Assembly: GCA_963722415.1 (NCBI GenBank)
Contig: CAVRNI010000052.1
Span: 1 to 64,000, forward strand
Direction: 5' to 3'
From: JALOLG01 sp963722415
GTDB lineage: Bacteria; Actinomycetota; Acidimicrobiia; Acidimicrobiales; Ilumatobacteraceae
DNA length: 64,000 bases
Both the position numbers and the translations under genes were made by a program. This document shows, in pieces, positions 25,511-33,834 of the stretch (the first letter of the stretch is position 1; each line of letters opens with the position of its first letter). The notes below the pieces were generated by a model, which was given only the letters and a program-made list of their open reading frames with translations, was not told where the DNA came from and searched no databases.

Positions 25511-26047
25511 ATGCCGAAGGAATTCCTGACCGACGTGCAAACCCTGCGGGCGCGTGCGCGCGAGTCGATCGAGCAGGGTCCGATCACGGAGGCCTACGGC
25601 GCCGACCGCGAGCGGGTGATCGACGTGCTCAACGACGCCCTGGCCACCGAGCTCGTGTGCGTCCTTCGCTACAAGCGCCACTACTACACGGCGCAAGGGC
25701 TCGATGCCGCGCCGGTCGCCGCCGAGTTCCTGCAGCACGCCACCGAGGAACAGCAGCACGCCGATCAGATCGCGATGCGAATCACCCAGTTGCAGGGCGA
25801 GCCCAACTTCGACCCGGAGGGGCTCGCCTCGCGCAGCCACAGCGAGTACGACGCGTCGAGCGACCTGCTCGAGATGGTGAAGGAGGACCTCGTCGCCGAA
25901 CGCATCGCGATCCAGTCGTACAACGAGATCATCAAATGGCTCGGTGACGACGACCCGACGACGCGCCGGATGATGGAAACCATCCTCGCCGTCGAGGAGG
26001 AGCACGCCGACGACCTCCTCAACCTGCTCAAGAACATGAGCGGCTGA
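25511..26047 (+). CDS. Ferritin-like (bacterioferritin/Dps-type) di-iron protein
   Basis: A 178-residue four-helix protein. The di-iron ligand pattern is complete: a Glu in LNDALATELVCVL, ExxH in ATEEQQHADQI, a Glu in VKEDLVAERIAIQ, and ExxH in AVEEEHADDLL. It resembles the bacterioferritin/Dps-like group found in many actinobacteria and probably oxidises and stores iron or detoxifies peroxide. No Met equivalent to the bacterioferritin haem ligand could be assigned. A gene for a cysteine hydrolase follows after 9 bases. Confidence 0.85.
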   Translation: MPKEFLTDVQTLRARARESIEQGPITEAYGADRERVIDVLNDALATELVCVLRYKRHYYTAQGLDAAPVAAEFLQHATEEQQHADQIAMRITQLQGEPNFDPEGLASRSHSEYDASSDLLEMVKEDLVAERIAIQSYNEIIKWLGDDDPTTRRMMETILAVEEEHADDLLNLLKNMSG

Positions 26048-26056
26048 GCGGGCGTC

Positions 26057-26665
26057 ATGGAGCACGAGAGCCGACCGCAGACGCTCCGCGAGCTCGGTGG
26101 CTTGCCGACTCGCGCGGCGGGGATCGCCGGCACCGCGATCGTCGTGATCGACGCCCAGCACGAGTACCTCGACGGGAACCTCGCGCTGCCCGGCGTCGGA
26201 CCAGCAGTCGATCAGATCCGGCGTCTCCTCGACGCGGCCCGCTCACTCGACGCGGCCGTCATCCATGTCGCCCACAGCGGACGCCCGGGCGGCCTGTTCG
26301 CGCCGGGTACCGGCGGTGAGATCATCGAGCAGGTCGCGCCGATCGCCGGCGAGACGGTGATCGGCAAGTCGTTTCCGAACGCGTTCGCGGGCACCGAGCT
26401 GCGGTCCGCGATCGAGGGTCTCGGCAACCCACGACTCGTTCTGTGCGGGTTCATGACCCACATGTGCGTCAGCTCGACGGCCCGCGCCGCGCTGGATCTC
26501 GGACTCGACGCGACGGTCGTCAGCGACGCGACGGCAACGCGATCACTGCCCTCGACCGGTTCGGGTGGGCCGATCGCCGCCGAGCTCGTCCACGAGATCG
26601 CGCTCGCCGAGCTCGCCGATCGATTCAGCGTCGTCACCGACACCGACACGTTGCTGAACGGCTGA
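26057..26665 (+). CDS. Isochorismatase-family cysteine hydrolase
   Basis: A 202-residue hydrolase. The triad of the family is visible: Asp in AIVVIDAQHEY, Lys in VIGKSFPNAFAGT and Cys in FMTHMCVSSTARAA, with a cis-peptide-like segment before the Cys. Members hydrolyse isochorismate, nicotinamide or similar amides; the substrate is not evident. It is co-directional with the ferritin-like gene, 9 bases downstream, and is followed by a palindromic repeat. Confidence 0.87.
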   Translation: MEHESRPQTLRELGGLPTRAAGIAGTAIVVIDAQHEYLDGNLALPGVGPAVDQIRRLLDAARSLDAAVIHVAHSGRPGGLFAPGTGGEIIEQVAPIAGETVIGKSFPNAFAGTELRSAIEGLGNPRLVLCGFMTHMCVSSTARAALDLGLDATVVSDATATRSLPSTGSGGPIAAELVHEIALAELADRFSVVTDTDTLLNG

Positions 26666-26683
26666 AAACGGCGCGAACACGTC

Positions 26684-26732
26684 GTTTGTGTCACCGCAAC
26701 CGGCGACCCTCGCCGATGTCGGTGACACAAAC
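26684..26732. repeat. 49-base palindromic repeat, copy 2
   Basis: The same 13-base arms as copy 1 (GTTTGTGTCACCG, CGGTGACACAAAC) enclose a 23-base core with an inner CGGCGA/TCGCCG stem. It lies between convergent 3' ends, as copy 1 does. The core is inverted relative to copy 1. Confidence 0.85.
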
Positions 26733-26757
26733 AGGGGCGGGCCGGGCGGTCGGGCGG

Positions 26758-27242
26758 TCAGGCGTTCGCCTTCGCCCGCGGCTGGTAGATGCCGGCCGGC
26801 GAGTGGCTGGTGATGGCGAGGCGGTTCCAGGCGTTGATGGCGACCACGACGAAGACCAGCGCCGCGTAGGTCTCCGCGTCGAACTGCGCCCGGGCCTCGG
26901 CTTCGACATCGGCGGGGACGTGCCCGTCGGCGATCAGCGTCATCTCCTCGGTCAGTGCCAGCGCCGCCCGCTCGGCGTCGGTGTACGACCGTCGCCTCCC
27001 GCCACGCCGGGAGCATGTACAGCCGCTCCTCGGACTCGCCCGCCGCGCGGGCGTCCTTGTGGTGCATGTCGATGCAGTACGCGCACCCGTTGATCTGCGA
27101 TGCCCGCAGCTTCACGAGCTCGCGGATGACCGGGTCGAGCGGGCCGTTCTTGGCCGCCGTCCTCGAGTGCTTGCATGCCCTGATATCCGGCGGGAAAGGC
27201 CTTGTAGATGTTCACGTACTCGGCGTGGTCGGAGGCGCTCAT
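26758..27242 (-). CDS. AhpD-like carboxymuconolactone decarboxylase-family protein, two frameshifts
   Basis: Three frames must be joined. The N-terminus is MSASDHAEYVNIYKAFPAGY; after a break near 27160 comes ELVKLRASQINGCAYCIDMH with the redox CxxC-x-x-x-H motif of AhpD; after a second break near 26985 comes DAETYAALVFVVVAINAWNR and the C-terminus. The full product is about 160 residues, the normal size for these small peroxidase-like proteins. The CxxC pair is intact, so activity is plausible if the breaks are sequencing errors. Confidence 0.8.
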
Positions 27243-27271
27243 GACGCCCAGTTTAGGATCGTCATGGCAGC

Positions 27272-29881
27272 ATGTCGCCGGTGGGAGGCGGTGCTCGACT
27301 GGCGGTGGCGGCGGCCGCCGGGGTGCTCACGGTGTGCACCGCGGGCGCGCCGTTGTACATCTCGTCGGTCGGCAGTGAGTCCGTTCAACTCCAGCTGTCG
27401 CAGATGTGCCTCGCCGACGCCGGGCTGTACATGTTCCTCGGCCAGGCCGGCACATTTACATTCGGCGGCAAGCCGATCGCGCTCGTCGAAGAGCAGCTCG
27501 GCGCGATCATCGCCGAACTGGATCACGCCCAGCCACCGGTCGTCACCACGCGGACCGGGGTGATGATGTACTCGCGCAGCACTGACGAGCCGGCGGGTCC
27601 GCCATTGCAACTCGTCTACCGCGAAGGCCAGTACGAACACCTCCCGGGAGATCCACCCGCGCTCGGTGAGTTCGATGCGCTGGTGCCGGAGTGGACCGTC
27701 GACTCGTTCGCGGGGCCTGGCGACACCTTCTACGTCCGTGTTCCGTCGGAAACGATGGTGATCGACCCCGCAACGGGTGAGCCGGCACGCGACCAGGCGG
27801 CCTGGAAGCCGTTCCACCTCGCCGGTACGTACCCGGACATCCCGCGGCCCGAGCCCACCTACTGGTGTGGCATGCGCGAGTCGTTCCGTGTCGACAACCT
27901 CGGCGAACGGCCCCGGCCGGCGGTGTTCGTCGACGCGGCGACGATGGCCCTCGTCCCATCCGACCGCATCCTCGAGGTGCGACCGGATCCGGGCGGCATG
28001 ACACTCGATGATGCGACCGCGCTCCTCGAGGGATTCCAGCGGCTCAACACTCGGTACGCCAGGGAGCTGGGCTTCGGCGACGACGGAAGCCAGATGGTGT
28101 CGAACCTCCCGACCGTGATCTCACGCGCCGAGGGTCAGCGTGATCTGGTGGCACGATCGCTCGCGCCCGTCGAGCTGGGGGGCATCCTCACCGCGGCGGG
28201 CTTGTTGGTGGCGTCCGCCGTGATGCTGGCGCGGGAGCGCCGCCGCGATCTCCGGCTGCGCGTGCTGCGCGGAGTCGGGCCATCCGCACTCGCGGCGCGC
28301 GTCGCGGCCGGCGAGGTGCTGCCGATCGCCCTCGGCGGCGCCCTGGGAGTCGTGGTCGCGTTCGCCGGGATCCGTGCGTTCGGACCGACACCGGAGCTCG
28401 AAACCGGACCGGTACGGACGGCGCTCGTATGGTCGGTCATCGCCATCGTCGTCGCGACCGCGCTCGTCGCCGGCGTCGCGACTGTTGCGACCACGAGGAC
28501 CGTCGACCGGCGCCCGATCCGTCGCCACCGGCTCGTGCCATGGGAGCTGTTGCCACTGGCGCTGCTCATCGCGTCGTTCGTGCGGCTCGACGACGTCGGC
28601 GGCGTCCGGCTGAGCGGGCCGGAGGCGCGCGGCGGTGATCTGCTCGCCCAAGCGTTCCCGCAGCTCGCCGTGCTCGTTCCCTTGGCGCTGCTGGCGCGGC
28701 CACTGAATGCGTTGCTGCGGCGGAGCGCACACGCCGGAGGTCGTCTCCCAGTGCCGATTCTGCTCGGCGTCCGCCGCATCGCCCACGCATCGGGCGCGTA
28801 CACGATGCTGACCCTGGCGATCGCCCTCGGCGTCGGATCGTTCGTCGTCTCGAACTCGTTGACGGCGAGTGCGGAGCAGATGCTCGTCGACAAGTCGCAG
28901 ACGTTCGTCGGCGCCGACATGGTGGTCCGCACGGACGACTTCGGCGACCTGCCCGGCGAGCTCGAGGGTCGCGCCACGCAGGTCGGCGCCGTCGAGGGTC
29001 AACTCGACGGCCGGCGAGCCGAGCTCCTCGGCGTCGACCAGGCCACGTTCGAGGAGGTGGTGCGTTGGCGGGACGACGCTTCGGGGTCGTCGCTGGCGAC
29101 GCTGCTCGAACCACTCAGCGACGGACCCCCCGTCGAAGCAGGCAGCGACGGCGCGCTGCCGACATTGCGCGCCATCGTGGTCGGTCCGGTCGCAGGCGGC
29201 TCCACGTTCTCGACGCGGCGTGGCCCGGTCGCGACGATCGAGCAGGTCGGCGCGGCGCGTTGGTCCCCGGGCTTCTCCAACGGCACGACCCTCGTCGTCG
29301 TCGACCTCGACGCGTTGCGCGCGACCGGTCTCGACGTTCGATCGTCGGTGTGGCTCAGCGATCCTCCATCTGATGCGCTCGCCATGCTCCAGGCCGCCGG
29401 TATCGAGCCGGGTCACGTCGACACCGCCGAGGAGGTTTTCGACGTCACGAGCTACAAGGCCGTCGGCTGGGCCTACGCGCCGCTCGGCGTGTTCGCGATC
29501 ATGGTCGGGTGCGCCACGTTGATGGCGCAGCTCCTGGTGCTCTCCGCCGGCCGCCGCGCCCGTCAGGCGACGTGGACGTTGACGAGCCGGATGGGGATGC
29601 GGCTCCGCGACGAGACGGTCGCGGTCCTCACCGAGCTCGGCATCCCGCTCCTGATCGGAGGCGTGCTCGGCATGTTCTTCGGCTGGCTGTCACTGCGCGT
29701 TGCGGTACCGAGGTTCGACACGCTCCGCCAGCTGGAGCCACCCGCCCGCACCGTCCTCGACGTCGGCAGCGTCGGCGTGGCGGCCGCCGCGGCGATACTG
29801 ACGATGCTCGCCCTGGCCGCGCTCTCGCTGGTCGCGATCGTGCGGACCCGTCCGATGGAGGTGATGCGCGGTGGCAACTGA
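27272..29881 (+). CDS. FtsX-like ABC permease, two-module
   Basis: An 869-residue permease of the MacB/FtsX (type VII) kind. There is an N-terminal membrane helix near residues 9-32, a large extracytoplasmic domain to about residue 290, then a cluster of helices around residues 300-540 with the coupling region ERRRDLRLRVLRGVGPSALA. A second extracytoplasmic domain follows, with three C-terminal helices. It carries two FtsX modules, so one chain may make a full transporter. It overlaps the first ATPase gene by 11 bases and is divergent from the AhpD-like gene. Substrate unknown; the family exports lipoproteins, peptides or drives mechanotransmission. Confidence 0.87.
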   Translation: MSPVGGGARLAVAAAAGVLTVCTAGAPLYISSVGSESVQLQLSQMCLADAGLYMFLGQAGTFTFGGKPIALVEEQLGAIIAELDHAQPPVVTTRTGVMMYSRSTDEPAGPPLQLVYREGQYEHLPGDPPALGEFDALVPEWTVDSFAGPGDTFYVRVPSETMVIDPATGEPARDQAAWKPFHLAGTYPDIPRPEPTYWCGMRESFRVDNLGERPRPAVFVDAATMALVPSDRILEVRPDPGGMTLDDATALLEGFQRLNTRYARELGFGDDGSQMVSNLPTVISRAEGQRDLVARSLAPVELGGILTAAGLLVASAVMLARERRRDLRLRVLRGVGPSALAARVAAGEVLPIALGGALGVVVAFAGIRAFGPTPELETGPVRTALVWSVIAIVVATALVAGVATVATTRTVDRRPIRRHRLVPWELLPLALLIASFVRLDDVGGVRLSGPEARGGDLLAQAFPQLAVLVPLALLARPLNALLRRSAHAGGRLPVPILLGVRRIAHASGAYTMLTLAIALGVGSFVVSNSLTASAEQMLVDKSQTFVGADMVVRTDDFGDLPGELEGRATQVGAVEGQLDGRRAELLGVDQATFEEVVRWRDDASGSSLATLLEPLSDGPPVEAGSDGALPTLRAIVVGPVAGGSTFSTRRGPVATIEQVGAARWSPGFSNGTTLVVVDLDALRATGLDVRSSVWLSDPPSDALAMLQAAGIEPGHVDTAEEVFDVTSYKAVGWAYAPLGVFAIMVGCATLMAQLLVLSAGRRARQATWTLTSRMGMRLRDETVAVLTELGIPLLIGGVLGMFFGWLSLRVAVPRFDTLRQLEPPARTVLDVGSVGVAAAAAILTMLALAALSLVAIVRTRPMEVMRGGN

Positions 29882-30548
29882 CGTGGCCGTCGCGCGCAAC
29901 GTGTCGCGGCGTTACCCGGCGCCCGGTGCGCCGGTCGTCGCGCTCGACGACGTCAGCGTCGTGATCCCGTCGGGACAGCTGACGGTGATCGCCGGGCCAT
30001 CCGGATCGGGGAAATCGACGTTGCTCGCGCTGCTCGCCTGTCTCGATCGCCCGGACACCGGAGGCGTCGAGCTCGACGGACGCGCGATCGCCTCGGTCAG
30101 CGCTCGCGAACGGCGCCGGATCCGACGGCGATCGATCGGCATCGTGTTGCCGCTCCCGCCCGACAACCTGTTGGAGCGCCTCGACGCGGCGGGGAACCTC
30201 GCCTGGGCCGCGAAGATGCGTTCGGGAGCGCGGCTGACACCCGAAGCCGTCGAGTCCCACCTCGTCGCCGTCGGGCTCGTCGATTGCGGCGCCAAGCGGA
30301 TCCGCCAACTCTCCGGCGGCGAACAACTCAGGCTGGCCCTCGCGTGCGCGATGGCAGGCGACCCGCCGCTCGTCGTCGCCGATGAGCCGACCGCCTCGCT
30401 CGATCGCACCAACGCGGCCGCGATGGTCGACGCCATGCGGGCCGCCGCTGATCGGGGCGTGACGCTCGTCGTCGCCAGCCACGACACACACGTGTTGGAC
30501 CGTGCCGACCAGATCGTGCGGCTCGACCACGGGAGGCGGGTCTCGTGA
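29871..30548 (+). CDS. ABC ATPase A of the FtsX-type transporter
   Basis: A 225-residue LolD/MacB-type ATPase from GTG 29871. Walker A GPSGSGKS, signature LSGGEQLRLALA, Walker B VVADEPTASLD and H-loop VASHD are canonical. The Q-loop is not: where family members have FQ, this protein reads IGIVLPLPPDNLL with no Gln. It is coupled to the second ATPase through a GTGA overlap. It probably pairs with ATPase B on the single two-module permease. Confidence 0.9.
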   Translation: MATDVAVARNVSRRYPAPGAPVVALDDVSVVIPSGQLTVIAGPSGSGKSTLLALLACLDRPDTGGVELDGRAIASVSARERRRIRRRSIGIVLPLPPDNLLERLDAAGNLAWAAKMRSGARLTPEAVESHLVAVGLVDCGAKRIRQLSGGEQLRLALACAMAGDPPLVVADEPTASLDRTNAAAMVDAMRAAADRGVTLVVASHDTHVLDRADQIVRLDHGRRVS

Positions 30549-31175
30549 CTCCGATCCTCTCCCTGCGCGACGTGACCAAGCGGTGGGGTGGCTCGAGCGG
30601 CCTCGAACCGATCTCGATCGACGTCGCGGCCGGCGAGCTGATCGTCGTGCAGGGCCGCTCCGGCAGCGGCAAGAGCACGCTGCTGGCGATCCTCGCCGGT
30701 TGGTGTGACGCCGATTCCGGTCGGGTCGACCGGTTCGGCGACTGGGGCGTCGGCGGGGCGTGGCGCGCATGGCATCACACGTCCGTCGTTCCCCAGGTGC
30801 TCGCCAACGTCGCCGAGCTGTCGGTGCGCGAGAACGTCGCCATGCCGCTGCGACTGGCGGGTGCGACGTCGCACGATGCGACGGCGACGGCCGACGACGT
30901 GATCGATCGGCTCGCGCTGGGTGAGCAGGCGACGCGGCGGCCCGGCGAGATCTCCGTCGGCCAGCAACAGCGGCTGGCGGTCGCCCGAGCGGTGGCGATG
31001 CCGACGACACTGCTGCTCGCCGACGAGCCGACGAGCCACCAGGACGCGGAGCACGCCGAGATCGTGATGGCCGCCATCGAGCGAGCCGCGGCCGACGGGG
31101 CCGGCGTGCTGGTGGCGAGCCACGACCCGGCCGCCCTCGAACGTCGCCGACCGGATCATCCAGTTCGACTTGTGA
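30545..31175 (+). CDS. ABC ATPase B of the FtsX-type transporter, 3' frameshift
   Basis: About 209 residues from GTG 30545. Walker A GRSGSGKS, a Q-loop Gln in SVVPQVLAN, Walker B LLADEPTSHQD and H-loop VASHD are present, but the signature is ISVGQQQRLAVAR in place of LSGGQ. Near 31142 the frame is off by one: the natural end VADRIIQFDL and a TGA at 31173-31175 lie in the next frame, while the uncorrected frame would run to 31222. Corrected, it overlaps the convergent SMP-30 gene by 20 bases. Confidence 0.85.
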
Positions 31176-32085
31176 CGCCTCCCGACGGGGGTGCACCGTT
31201 GACGGTCAGGCGGATCGAGTAGAGCGATGTGGTGGCGGTGACGAACAGTCGGTTGCGTTGGGGGCCGCCAAATGTGAGGTTGGAGGCGACTTCGGGGAGC
31301 TCCAGCTTGCCGATGAGCGTGCCGTCGGGGTCGTAGCAGTGGACGCCGTCGCCCGCCGCCGCCCAGACGCGGCCGGTGTCGTCGAGGCGGATGCCGTCGA
31401 ACACCCCCGCCGTGCACTCGGCGAACACCTCGCCCTCGCCGAGCTCGCCGGATCCTTCGACGGGAAAGATCCTGATGTGGTTGCGCCGTGTGTCCGCGAT
31501 GTAGAGCTGGGACTCGTCGATCGAGAAGGCGAGACCATTGGGACGCACGAAGTCGTCGGCGACGATCGTGACCGAGCCGGATGACGGGTCTCGCCGGTAG
31601 ACGTTGCAGGCACCGATCTCGCTGGTCGCGCGATGACCCTCGTAGTCGCTGTCGATGCCGTAGGACGGATCGGTGAACCAGATCGACCCGTCGGATCGAA
31701 CGACGACGTCGTTGGGGCTGTTGAGTCGTTTGCCGTCGTACCGATCGGCGAGCACCGTGATCGATCCGTCGTGTTCGGTGCGGGTGACGCGCCGGTTGCC
31801 GTGCTCGCAGGTCACGAGGCGTCCCTCGCGGTCGAGGGTGTTGCCGTTCGTGTAGCCGGCCGGCTCCCGAAACGGGCCGACGCTGCCGGTCATCTCGTCC
31901 CAGCGCAGCATCCGATCGTTCGGGATGTCGCTCCACACGACGTATCGTCCGGCGGGCACGTAGACCGGTCCCTCGGCCCACCGACATCCGCCGTGGAGAC
32001 GCTCGATTCGCGAGTCACCGCGGCAGTCCCGGAACCGGTCGTCGAGGATCTCGAATCGGGCCGCGATGGATTCGTTCACGTCCAC
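31156..32085 (-). CDS. SMP-30/gluconolactonase-family lactonase
   Basis: A 309-residue six-bladed beta-propeller. Metal-site and family motifs: RCRWAEGPVYVP-like CRWAEGPVYVPAGRYVVWSD with the first Glu, SPNDVVVRSDGSIWFTDPSY with the Asn, FVRPNGLAFSIDESQLYIAD with Asn and Asp, and FDGIRLDDTGRVWAA. It should hydrolyse sugar or other lactones in a calcium- or zinc-dependent way. It starts at GTG 32085, 33 bases after the cupin gene, so the two are likely co-transcribed. Confidence 0.9.
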   Translation of the reverse strand: MDVNESIAARFEILDDRFRDCRGDSRIERLHGGCRWAEGPVYVPAGRYVVWSDIPNDRMLRWDEMTGSVGPFREPAGYTNGNTLDREGRLVTCEHGNRRVTRTEHDGSITVLADRYDGKRLNSPNDVVVRSDGSIWFTDPSYGIDSDYEGHRATSEIGACNVYRRDPSSGSVTIVADDFVRPNGLAFSIDESQLYIADTRRNHIRIFPVEGSGELGEGEVFAECTAGVFDGIRLDDTGRVWAAAGDGVHCYDPDGTLIGKLELPEVASNLTFGGPQRNRLFVTATTSLYSIRLTVNGAPPSGGVTSRTG

Positions 32086-32118
32086 CAGTTTCCCGCAGTC
32101 GGCGTCCGCGGGACGGCT

Positions 32119-32613
32119 TCAGGGCGTCGGCGTCACAACCACGAATGGGGGTGGACCGAGGATCTCCACACCGCCGTGCTCCTTGGCGGCAGCCTGGACG
32201 CGGGCGAAGTCGACCGGACCGTCGAGCGTGTCGTATGACGCCGGCTCGCTGGCGTGCCGGAAGAACGCCTGACCGTCACCCGGCGTCTGCCAGCACAACA
32301 TCCTCACCTCGGACGTCGCCATGAACGCGTGGGGCACTCCTCGCAGGGCCATTGCGAACCCGCCCGGGCCGACCTTGTGCTCCTCGCCGTCGACGTGGAT
32401 GACGATCTCGCCCTCGAGCACGTAGAACGCCTCGTCAGCGTGCGGATGGGTGTGGAACGGCGTCATCTTGCCCGCCGACATGTGATCCTCGAAGCACAGG
32501 AACGACCCGTTCGTCTCCTCGGCAGTGGCCTTCCACGTGTGGAGTCCACCGCCGAAGAACCATCGCTTGTCGCCTTCCCCGTGGCTTCGGATGAGAGATT
32601 CCGGGCTGCTCAT
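32119..32613 (-). CDS. Cupin-domain protein
   Basis: A 164-residue single-domain cupin. Metal-binding motif 1 reads TPFHTHPHADEAFYVLEGE (two His, a further His, Glu) and motif 2 contains GVPHAF. Such proteins are isomerases, dioxygenases or decarboxylases acting on small organic acids; the substrate is unclear. It is divergent from a TetR regulator with a repeat-bearing gap of 79 bases, so it is the probable target of that regulator, together with the SMP-30 gene downstream. Confidence 0.85.
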   Translation of the reverse strand: MSSPESLIRSHGEGDKRWFFGGGLHTWKATAEETNGSFLCFEDHMSAGKMTPFHTHPHADEAFYVLEGEIVIHVDGEEHKVGPGGFAMALRGVPHAFMATSEVRMLCWQTPGDGQAFFRHASEPASYDTLDGPVDFARVQAAAKEHGGVEILGPPPFVVVTPTP

Positions 32614-32657
32614 GGCGCCTCTTTCCCGTCCTGACGCCCACGACCTTCATGGGACTC

Positions 32658-32687
32658 TGGTACCATCATGAACGTACGGTACCATCA
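32658..32687. promoter_or_regulatory. Probable TetR operator in the cupin-TetR gap
   Basis: GGTACCATCA occurs at 32659-32668 and again at 32678-32687, a 19-base direct repeat; the outer TGGTACC and GGTACCA also form an inverted pair. It sits just before the TetR ATG (32693), where binding would block both divergent promoters. Confidence 0.5.
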
Positions 32688-32692
32688 CGGTC

Positions 32693-33316
32693 ATGTCAAT
32701 CCCGTATGAGGCCGTCGGCCGCACCGGGCAGAAGCAGCGCACACGAGATGCCCTCGTCGCCGCCGCCCGTGAACTCGTCACACAAGGACTGACGCCGACC
32801 GTCGAGGACGCCGCGGCAAGGTCGCACATCTCCCGGACGACGGCCTATCGGTACTTCCCGAATCAGCGCGCCTTGCTCGTCGCCGCCCACCCCGAGACCG
32901 AGACGAGGTCGCTCCTTCCGACGCAAGCGTCGGACGATCCCGCGGCGCGACTCGACGCCGTCATCGAGGCGTTCACCCGCCTGATCGCCGACACCGAGCC
33001 GCAGCAGCGGACGATGCTGCGGCTCTCCCTCGAACCGGACGCGGCCGAGCACGCCCCGGGACTCCTGCGACAGGGCCGCGCCATCGGCTGGATCGAGGAG
33101 GCATTGTCACCGCTGCGAACGTCGATGCCGGAATCCGAACTCGCACGACTGGTCCTGGCGATACGGAGCGCCACCGGGATCGAAGCACGAGTCTGGTTGA
33201 CCGATGTCGCCGGGCTGTCGAGTGACGACGCGATCGACCTCATGCGCTGGTCGGCGCGCGCGATGTATCGGTTCGCAGTCGACCGGGCGCAACGCCCGGA
33301 GAAGCTCAGCCGGTGA
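32693..33316 (+). CDS. TetR-family transcriptional regulator
   Basis: A 207-residue repressor-type protein. The N-terminal helix-turn-helix spans about residues 12-58 (TRDALVAAARELVTQGL, then TVEDAAARSHISRTTAYRYF); the C-terminal ligand domain is helical and not assignable. It is divergent from the cupin/SMP-30 pair and probably represses itself and that pair through the repeated GGTACC sites. The 3' end overlaps the convergent Tat-signal gene by 11 bases. Confidence 0.9.
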   Translation: MSIPYEAVGRTGQKQRTRDALVAAARELVTQGLTPTVEDAAARSHISRTTAYRYFPNQRALLVAAHPETETRSLLPTQASDDPAARLDAVIEAFTRLIADTEPQQRTMLRLSLEPDAAEHAPGLLRQGRAIGWIEEALSPLRTSMPESELARLVLAIRSATGIEARVWLTDVAGLSSDDAIDLMRWSARAMYRFAVDRAQRPEKLSR

Positions 33317-33809
33317 ACGGGACGTAGCCCTGGACGTCGACGATCAGGTGCGTCTTGCCGTCGCCGCGGGCGAAGACCTCGACGCCGAACTCGCTCCCGA
33401 CCGACGTCAGCGCCACGTTGGCGATCGTCTGCCCGCTCTGCGCCCAGTTGATGTTCGAGGCTTGCGGGAACGGACGGTCACCGGACGAGTCGGCGCCGGT
33501 GACGACGAGGAAGCCGGAACCCTCCGTCTGGGTGATGGTGACGTTGACGAACACCGCCAGCAAGAACCGATCCTCGTTCGGCACGGAGACCGTCACGATC
33601 ACCGAGCCGCCGGTCGCCAGCTTCGCCCCGCCGAGCGGAACAGCGTCGGAGCGTGAGTCGTAGAGACGAACCGGGGTCAGCAGGGTGACCAGCGGGCCGC
33701 TCGGCGGATCGGCGGTGGCGGCGGCTCGCTGAACGTCGAGAACCAGCGGTGACAGGGCGACACCACCGCTCGCGGTGAGCATTCGTCGGCGGGTGAACAG
33801 CTTGGGCAT
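33306..33809 (-). CDS. Exported beta-rich protein with Tat-like signal
   Basis: A 167-residue protein with a twin-arginine-like leader (MPKLFTRRRMLTASGGVALS), then a beta domain: LLTPVRLYDSRSD, FVNVTITQTEGSGFLVVTG, ASNINWAQSGQTIAN and GKTHLIVDVQGYVPF. I recognise this arrangement as a domain repeated in cell-surface proteins of Acidimicrobiia and relatives, here as a single copy. Function unknown, probably extracellular binding or structural. Confidence 0.7.
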   Translation of the reverse strand: MPKLFTRRRMLTASGGVALSPLVLDVQRAAATADPPSGPLVTLLTPVRLYDSRSDAVPLGGAKLATGGSVIVTVSVPNEDRFLLAVFVNVTITQTEGSGFLVVTGADSSGDRPFPQASNINWAQSGQTIANVALTSVGSEFGVEVFARGDGKTHLIVDVQGYVPFTG

Positions 33810-33834
33810 GCCCCAACCGTACGTGGTGGCCGGC

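Noticed and set aside
29912..31987. 691-codon minus-strand open frame across the ABC ATPase genes
   Set aside because: Both ATPases on the plus strand have complete motifs; this frame has none and crosses a convergent gene boundary.
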